64,000 nucleotides of DNA from an uncultured Eubacteriales bacterium. GTDB lineage: Bacteria; Bacillota; Clostridia; Oscillospirales; CAG-272. Numbering within the stretch: position 1 is the stretch's first letter; each line of letters starts with the position of its first letter. Below, one piece after another: positions 59,472-64,000 of the stretch. The notes under the pieces were generated by a model. The model was not told the origin of the DNA, did not search any database, and saw only the letters and a program-made list of their open reading frames with translations. The stretch lies in NCBI GenBank assembly GCA_900542425.1, contig UQNQ01000003.1:74782-138781 (forward strand), given 5' to 3'. Both the position numbers and the translations under genes were made by a program.

Positions 59472-60758
59472 TTATCCCGGTACGGATTCCAAATCCTCGA
59501 TTTTGATAGAAGCTTTATGGGGAATCGGTTTCCAGCTTACCTTGCGGAATACAGCAATACAGGTCGAAATATCCCCAATCATGCTGAAAAAAGGAAACAT
59601 CAGACAATAAAAAACTTTTTTATACCATTTGATTGGCTGAATCCGATCCTTTTCCATAATAAAAAGAATCGCTGCAACAGGAATATTAGCGGCATGTTCA
59701 AAGAGAATAGTAAGCAAGATCCCAAAAATCAAGGATTGCCATTCGTTATAAAATCTGTCAAGTGTAATACAGCTGCAAATCATAAAAGCAAATTTCAGAA
59801 ACTTAAGAGGGATAGAGAGGATACAGCTTGGTACATTCGTCATAAGCATATCGTAAGAAATGAATTTTTGTTTTGCTTTCCGGCGCTTGAAAATGTTTAT
59901 GAACAGCTTTTTGCCGGATTCCATGAAAGCCTGAATATGTCCTTTGGACCATCGGATACGCTGTCTCCATGCGATTTTCAAGGAGTTTGGCTGTTCATCA
60001 TAGAATTCCGCTTTATCCTGATAACTGATATTGACGCCTGTGACTACCGCGTCAGCGGAAAAAGCACGATCTTCTGTTAAAGAGGTATAATGCCATCCAT
60101 CCTTGACAAGTTCACTGGAAAACAAAAATCCGGTACCTTGAATTCTTGTAGCGACGTGAAAAGCGGATCTGGCTCGACTTTCAAAACGTACTGTCCTCAA
60201 CCAATGCAGTCCATAGCTTGCCGAAATCCAATTATCATCGAAGTTTTTGGTGTTTCGGTAGGAAGTAATGATTTTTTCTCCGTTGTCAAAAGCATCGTTC
60301 ATACGACTGATATAATCACTTTTTAAAAGATTGTCGGCATCGAGTACAAAAAAACCTTCAAAAGCAGCGATTGAATAATCCCGCTCAATTTGTTCAAAGA
60401 GAAATTGCAGGGCAAAGCCTTTTGTGCAGTGTTCTTTGTCAAATCGTTTATAAACAATAGCACCGCCTGCTGCGGCAACATCGGCCGTGTGGTCTCTGCA
60501 ATTGTCGGCAACTACAAAGACTGTCAGAAGCTCTTTGGGATAATCTTGCTTTGCAATGCTTTCCAAAAGGTTCCCAATAACGGCTTCTTCATTACGTGCT
60601 GCGATAACAATGGCATATTTATGATTTTTCTTTGCCGGAGCAAAATTTTTAGTGTGAAAAATCCCTACAACGGCATAGATGCTTCGATAGATGTAAAAAG
60701 ATCCAATAAGAAAGAGAAGAATATTACAAACTGCAATTAGATCGTCGTACATGAACAA
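59472..60758 (-). CDS. Membrane glycosyltransferase family 2 (processive type)
   Basis: 428 residues. An N-terminal membrane helix (about 5-25) precedes the GT2 catalytic domain: VIAARNEEAVIGNLLESI, VLDADN (D-x-D metal motif), YTSLTEDRAF (TED) and RQRIRWSKGHIQ (Q-x2-RW), the set found in cellulose, hyaluronan or poly-GlcNAc synthases. Three or four more helices follow near 300-410, forming the pore. It probably makes a cell-surface polysaccharide. Start: TTG at 60758 is 6 bases after AAAGGA; the ATG at 60752 is 12 bases away, so either may be used. Confidence 0.88.
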   Translation of the reverse strand: MFMYDDLIAVCNILLFLIGSFYIYRSIYAVVGIFHTKNFAPAKKNHKYAIVIAARNEEAVIGNLLESIAKQDYPKELLTVFVVADNCRDHTADVAAAGGAIVYKRFDKEHCTKGFALQFLFEQIERDYSIAAFEGFFVLDADNLLKSDYISRMNDAFDNGEKIITSYRNTKNFDDNWISASYGLHWLRTVRFESRARSAFHVATRIQGTGFLFSSELVKDGWHYTSLTEDRAFSADAVVTGVNISYQDKAEFYDEQPNSLKIAWRQRIRWSKGHIQAFMESGKKLFINIFKRRKAKQKFISYDMLMTNVPSCILSIPLKFLKFAFMICSCITLDRFYNEWQSLIFGILLTILFEHAANIPVAAILFIMEKDRIQPIKWYKKVFYCLMFPFFSMIGDISTCIAVFRKVSWKPIPHKASIKIEDLESVPG

Positions 60759-60790
60759 TGCAATTCCTTTCTGAATTTGATTGTATCATC

Positions 60791-60819
60791 ATTATATCAT
60801 AGTGAATCCTTGAATTCAA
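60791..60819 (-). promoter_or_regulatory. Sigma-A promoter of the glycosyltransferase gene
   Basis: On the minus strand TTGAAT (60814-60819), 17-base spacer, TATAAT (60791-60796). Confidence 0.8.
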
Positions 60820-60921
60820 TTATGTAATGTTTAAGATTGCTTTAAGGTTATCTCGTTCATTATTTTTCTTTCGACAAAAGGCGGCAGCTCTTTTAATAAA
60901 AGAGAAAATTCTGAAATTTGC

Positions 60922-60950
60922 TTGTCAACTTCAATTAAAGATGATATAAT
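60922..60950 (+). promoter_or_regulatory. Sigma-A promoter of the membrane-anchored unknown
   Basis: TTGTCA (60922-60927), 17-base spacer, TATAAT (60945-60950), about 72 bases before the ATG. Confidence 0.8.
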
Positions 60951-61022
60951 AAGCTAAACACGTAGGGATTGCTTTTTAGAAAACTTTATTTTCGATTTCT
61001 ATCAATAGGTCGGGAGGTTTTT

Positions 61023-61670
61023 ATGTCAAAGATTTTGAAATGGCTCGATAATTTTTGGTATCACTACAAATGGGTCGTTATTATTGTAACATTCTTTCTT
61101 ATTATTGGCATTATTTTGACGGTTCAGTTAGTAACCAGAAAAAATTATGACGTATATATCATGTATCTTGGAGATGCATCGATCCCGGATACAAAATATC
61201 AGGACATTATGGATTCTTTTGAAAAGGTTGCTGACGACTATAACGGAGATGGAGAGATCCTTTTAAATTTTTCTAAAACCGGATATATTGCCGATGAGGA
61301 AAACCCAATGGCATCCAGTATCAATTCCACTGCGATTCAATTTATGTCGACAATGATTGTGCAGCCGTATTATATTTATTTAATCCATGCGGATTTATAT
61401 GAGCAATATAAGGAGTCGGAGGTTTTTGTGCCTATTACCGATTTGATAGAGGATATTCCAAGCGAATGGCTGTATGATGACTGTGCCGTTTATTTTGATA
61501 AGACGGATTTTGCACAGAACAATGCAGGCGTGAACGATCTCGGAGAGGATACCTTGCTTGTGATCAAAAATATTCCGTATACCTCGTCCCAGTCGGCTTA
61601 TCAAACGGAAAAGCGTGCGTTTGACAATCATTTGCTTTTCTTAGAAAGAATTCTTGATTATGCACAGTAA
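61023..61670 (+). CDS. Membrane-anchored protein of unknown function
   Basis: 215 residues. Starts MSKILKWLDNFWYHYKW, then one membrane helix (about 17-37), then a soluble domain likely outside the cell: NYDVYIMYLGDASIPDTKYQ, IQFMSTMIVQPYYIYLIHA and a C-terminal helix. The N-terminal WYHYKW pattern recurs in clostridial proteins of unknown role. The longer frame begins upstream of the GGGAGG site, so ATG 61023 is preferred. Followed after 29 bases by the DUF4886 gene. Confidence 0.7.
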   Translation: MSKILKWLDNFWYHYKWVVIIVTFFLIIGIILTVQLVTRKNYDVYIMYLGDASIPDTKYQDIMDSFEKVADDYNGDGEILLNFSKTGYIADEENPMASSINSTAIQFMSTMIVQPYYIYLIHADLYEQYKESEVFVPITDLIEDIPSEWLYDDCAVYFDKTDFAQNNAGVNDLGEDTLLVIKNIPYTSSQSAYQTEKRAFDNHLLFLERILDYAQ

Positions 61671-61699
61671 TCATTTTATTTTTGGCAGGTGTTATGAAT

Positions 61700-62443
61700 A
61701 TGAAAATTCTTGCAATCGGCAATAGTTTTTCTCAGGATTCAACGGCTTATGTTGAGGAAATTGCGGCTTCTGCAGGGCAGTATGATGTCATTGCAGCCAA
61801 TCTCTATATTGGAGGATGTCCTCTTTCCCATCACGCGGAAAATCTTTTGACCAATGAACCTGAATATGAATATCAGCGTCATGGAATAGGTCAATATAAG
61901 ACTTCCATTCGTCAGGCGCTGCAATCAGATGAATGGGATATCGTTACGCTTCAGCAGGTAAGCGGAAAATCCGGATTATATGATACCTATCACCCATATG
62001 TTGATCAGGTTTATGGAGAAGTAAGGCGGCTGTGTCCGAATGCACGAATTTTTTTCAATCGTACATGGGCCTATGAAGAGGGAAGTTCTCATCCAAATTT
62101 CGTAGATTATGATTGTGACAGAAAAAAGATGGATGCCGCCATTGAATCTGTTTACCGGAAAATCTCGGCGGAATTTTCGGCGGATATCATTCCGGTAGGA
62201 AATGTGATTACTGTTTTGAAGCAGCTTCCGGAATTTGATCCGGCGGTGGGAGGTATTTCTTTATATCGGGATGCTTTCCATCTTAGTCTGACGTATGGCC
62301 GTTTTGCTGCGGCATGTGTTTGGTTCCGAAAACTGTGCGCCCCGAGTCTTGATGGGGTTACGTTTGTTCCTGACGGAGCGGAAGCACATTTAACGGGAAA
62401 AATCATTCAAAAAATTGAGGAGTTTTTCCGAAAAGAAGTATAG
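61700..62443 (+). CDS. DUF4886 / SGNH-hydrolase-like protein
   Basis: 247 residues. KILAIGNSFSQDSTAYVEEI has the G-N-S motif with the nucleophile Ser of SGNH esterases, WDIVTLQQVSGKSG is a block II-III type segment, and YRDAFHLSLTYGRFAAAC carries the Asp-x-x-His pair near the C-terminus. Family DUF4886 is found in gut Clostridia and Bacteroides near glycan genes; deacetylase activity is plausible but unproven. ATG 61700 is 8 bases from AGGTG and fits the family start; ATG 61694 is only 2 bases away. Confidence 0.8.
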   Translation: MKILAIGNSFSQDSTAYVEEIAASAGQYDVIAANLYIGGCPLSHHAENLLTNEPEYEYQRHGIGQYKTSIRQALQSDEWDIVTLQQVSGKSGLYDTYHPYVDQVYGEVRRLCPNARIFFNRTWAYEEGSSHPNFVDYDCDRKKMDAAIESVYRKISAEFSADIIPVGNVITVLKQLPEFDPAVGGISLYRDAFHLSLTYGRFAAACVWFRKLCAPSLDGVTFVPDGAEAHLTGKIIQKIEEFFRKEV

Positions 62444-62469
62444 ATGCGGCAAAATTTTTATAAAAATTC

Positions 62470-62498
62470 TTGACAAAAGGGACGGAATGTGCTAATAT
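62470..62498 (+). promoter_or_regulatory. Sigma-A promoter of the tRNA cluster
   Basis: Consensus TTGACA (62470-62475), 17-base spacer, TAATAT (62493-62498), about 28 bases before tRNA-Gly. Confidence 0.85.
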
Positions 62499-62526
62499 AT
62501 ATAAGCGGCTGTGATAGCCGCTTTAT

Positions 62527-62600
62527 GCGGGTGTAGTTCAATGGTAGAATCCCAGCCTTCCAAGCTGGTCGCGTGGGTTCGATTCCCATCATCCGCTCCA
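62527..62600 (+). tRNA. tRNA-Gly (anticodon TCC)
   Basis: Acceptor GCGGGTG/CATCCGC (one G-T pair) with encoded CCA, anticodon loop CTTCCAA with TCC at 62559-62561, T-arm GTGGGTTCGATTCCCAT. Decodes GGA/GGG. First of three tRNAs. Confidence 0.96.
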
Positions 62601-62663
62601 AAGAAAAAGATATGCCGTATGCTTTGTTTAGGGCATCGCGGCGTATCTTTATTTGTGCCATTT

Positions 62664-62740
62664 GTGCCTTTAGCTCAGCTGGATAGAGCAACTGCCTTCT
62701 AAGCAGTAGGTCGAGGGTTCGAATCCCCCAAGGCACGCCA
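62664..62740 (+). tRNA. tRNA-Arg (anticodon TCT)
   Basis: Acceptor GTGCCTT/AAGGCAC, discriminator G, encoded CCA, anticodon loop CTTCTAA with TCT at 62698-62700, T-arm GAGGGTTCGAATCCCCC. Decodes AGA/AGG. Confidence 0.96.
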
Positions 62741-62746
62741 GGATAT

Positions 62747-62824
62747 GGTGGATATAGCTCAGTTGGTTAGAGCGCCAGGTTGTGGCCCTGGAGGCCGTCG
62801 GTTCGAGTCCGATTATCCACCCCA
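62747..62824 (+). tRNA. tRNA-His (anticodon GTG)
   Basis: Acceptor GTGGATA/TATCCAC with encoded G-1 (62747) opposite C73, the histidine identity element, anticodon GTG at 62782-62784 in loop TTGTGGC, encoded CCA. Confidence 0.96.
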
Positions 62825-62831
62825 GAAGATC

Positions 62832-62879
62832 AATACCGGAGTAAAAATCAAAAGATTTTTACTCCGGTATTTTGATTTT
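62832..62879 (+). terminator. Terminator of the tRNA cluster
   Basis: A perfect 18-base stem, AATACCGGAGTAAAAATC and its reverse complement (62832-62871), over an AAAA loop, followed by TTGATTTTA. Confidence 0.9.
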
Positions 62880-62992
62880 ATAAATTTAAGAAACAATGTG
62901 AGAATTTGCTTTATGCTGTCGTTTCATTCCATAAAATATGACGATATTCCCGAAAAAATCTAGATATTTTTCTAAATGACGGATGATCAAAA

Positions 62993-64000
62993 TTATGCTT
63001 CGTCCAATATACGGTATAAAAAGTGAATGGCATCGTCCATACTGATTCCGTTGTGCCCTTTATCCGGTTCAAAATGCAGAATGACTTCTATGTCATTGTA
63101 TTCCTTAATCGATCTCATGGTTTCCGCATTTTTCAAAAAAGGAATTAACTGTGTTGAGTTGTCTGCCATAGAACATAGATTGACATGCATATATATTTTG
63201 GGTACATACTGATTTTTTTCGAAAGCGTCTACAACACTGAAGCGTTCTTTATAATTCAGTGCGGCACCGATGTTATCAAAAGCGAATGTCACGACAGAAT
63301 CCAGTGCCTCTTTGAAAATCCAGTTTCTTACATCGAGCTGTGCATTGTCTGCTACAACCTTAGCGCCTTTTAAATAAATTCCCATGATAATCGAAAGATA
63401 TCCGCCGGCAGACGTGCCGTAGATAGCGGTATTTTCAAGACGAATTCCCATTTTGCTTATGATTTTTTTGAGAATAAGACTGCTGTTTTCAAGATAATAA
63501 TTATCATTTTTTCCGATTCCCCATCCGATTTGCAGGAAACTGTTAAGATACAGGGTAGGGTCCATACAAAATACGGAGGATGTTTTCAAAATATTTGCCC
63601 AGCTGTGTCTTTGAAATACCGGTACGGAGACATTTCCCTCTGCTATAGCACCATTATTAAAAACAATCAGTTTATCGTTATCGCTCCGGCGATTGATGAG
63701 ATATTCATAAGGGACACCATCTTTTATTACGCGTAATACATGCAGATAATCTCTTGTTATTTCATGGCTATCCAGTTCATATTCCTGAATCGTGATTTCC
63801 GGGTATGGCAGCTTTTTCATTTTACTTTTGATTCCGGATTTTTGAAGTGTCTGTTCAATCAATTCAACTGTTTTCTTAACTTCCGTCTTGAGATCATATT
63901 CGTTTCCAATGTGAATTGCTTCCTTATATCCATCATATTTATTTATATATTGAATTAAAATGGAAGAAATTTGTTTTTCATCGTATTGTATGATATTACC
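62993..64000 (-). CDS. Alpha/beta-hydrolase-like protein (5' partial at the window edge)
   Basis: The frame is open to base 64000, so the N-terminus is missing; 335 residues are visible. The centre reads TAIYGTSAGGYLSIIMGIYL, a G-x-S-x-G nucleophile elbow, preceded by an oxyanion-type strand (KLIVFNNGAI) and followed by an acid near YMHVNLCSMADNS and a His in FEPDKGHNGIS, giving a plausible Ser-Asp-His triad. The visible N-terminal part is helical and charged. Such domains occur in surface-polysaccharide and glycan-modifying proteins, but the substrate is unknown. The gene is AT-richer than the ribosomal operon. Confidence 0.7.
   Translation of the reverse strand, partial: GNIIQYDEKQISSILIQYINKYDGYKEAIHIGNEYDLKTEVKKTVELIEQTLQKSGIKSKMKKLPYPEITIQEYELDSHEITRDYLHVLRVIKDGVPYEYLINRRSDNDKLIVFNNGAIAEGNVSVPVFQRHSWANILKTSSVFCMDPTLYLNSFLQIGWGIGKNDNYYLENSSLILKKIISKMGIRLENTAIYGTSAGGYLSIIMGIYLKGAKVVADNAQLDVRNWIFKEALDSVVTFAFDNIGAALNYKERFSVVDAFEKNQYVPKIYMHVNLCSMADNSTQLIPFLKNAETMRSIKEYNDIEVILHFEPDKGHNGISMDDAIHFLYRILDEA

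Noticed and set aside
1..64000. CRISPR array, prophage or defence island
   Set aside because: No regularly spaced direct repeats, integrase, capsid or restriction genes were found in the window.

Overview
The window is a stretch of chromosome from a Gram-positive bacterium of the class Clostridia (Firmicutes). This is inferred from several things seen together: the GlgC/GlgD glycogen pair, WhiA, the zinc (type Z) form of S14, a TatD gene followed by its small radical SAM partner, the gene order secY-adk-map-KOW protein-infA-rpmJ, strong AGGAGG ribosome sites, and sigma-A promoters with 17-base spacers. I cannot fix the genus. Most of the window is core genome. The accessory material is at the left edge and in the sugar operon.

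Layout. (1) 1-2304: two AT-rich genes for probable surface or secreted proteins, the first cut by the window edge, followed by about 390 bases without a gene that hold hairpins and a 40-base palindrome. (2) 2305-4427: a cytoplasmic polysaccharide deacetylase (minus) and galE (plus) with its promoter and terminator. (3) 4609-11926, all minus: an operon-like run SLH protein, TrmH-type RNA methyltransferase, trmN6-like, rsmI, nagA, metG, tatD, radical SAM. (4) 12025-14139: a NERD-domain protein and a divergent cation diffusion facilitator. (5) 14262-14480: the C-terminal remnant of a uroporphyrinogen-decarboxylase-family gene. (6) 14785-20161, minus: murB-whiA-dnaE. (7) 20259-23406: a Crp/Fnr-type regulator with a palindrome over its own promoter start, then a NitT/TauT-type ABC transporter; then a TspO-like protein. 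(8) 24072-41269: a long plus-strand operon, glgB-glgC-glgD-glgA-glgP-GH13 enzyme, running on into a small lipoprotein, GH31, a ThyX-like protein, GH29, a PatB-like C-S lyase and another lipoprotein, and ending at a strong terminator. (9) 41342-42494, minus: tRNA-Arg(CCG), an amidohydrolase and a TSCPD-domain protein. (10) 42760-59340: the fused S10-spc-alpha ribosomal operon from rpsJ to rplQ. (11) 59404-64000: a membrane glycosyltransferase, a membrane-anchored unknown, a DUF4886 protein, a Gly-Arg-His tRNA cluster, and an alpha/beta-hydrolase-like gene that runs off the right edge.

How it works together. The central operon encodes glycogen synthesis (GlgC/GlgD activate glucose, GlgA elongates, GlgB branches) and breakdown (GlgP and a GH13 enzyme). 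Downstream it adds enzymes that look suited to xylosides, glucosides and fucosides. The 16-kb ribosomal operon is read from one promoter and carries several structured non-coding spacers (the rpsJ leader, rpsJ-rplC, rpsZ-rpsH, the rpoA leader and rpoA-rplQ) that are the best candidates for RNA-level control. I see no CRISPR array, intact insertion sequence, prophage, rRNA or obvious defence system. No clearly new system is evident. The items most worth a second look are the AT-rich pair with a shared BamE-like module, the structured ribosomal spacers, the ThyX-like protein inside the sugar operon, and the compact murB-whiA-dnaE block that lacks rapZ and yvcK.
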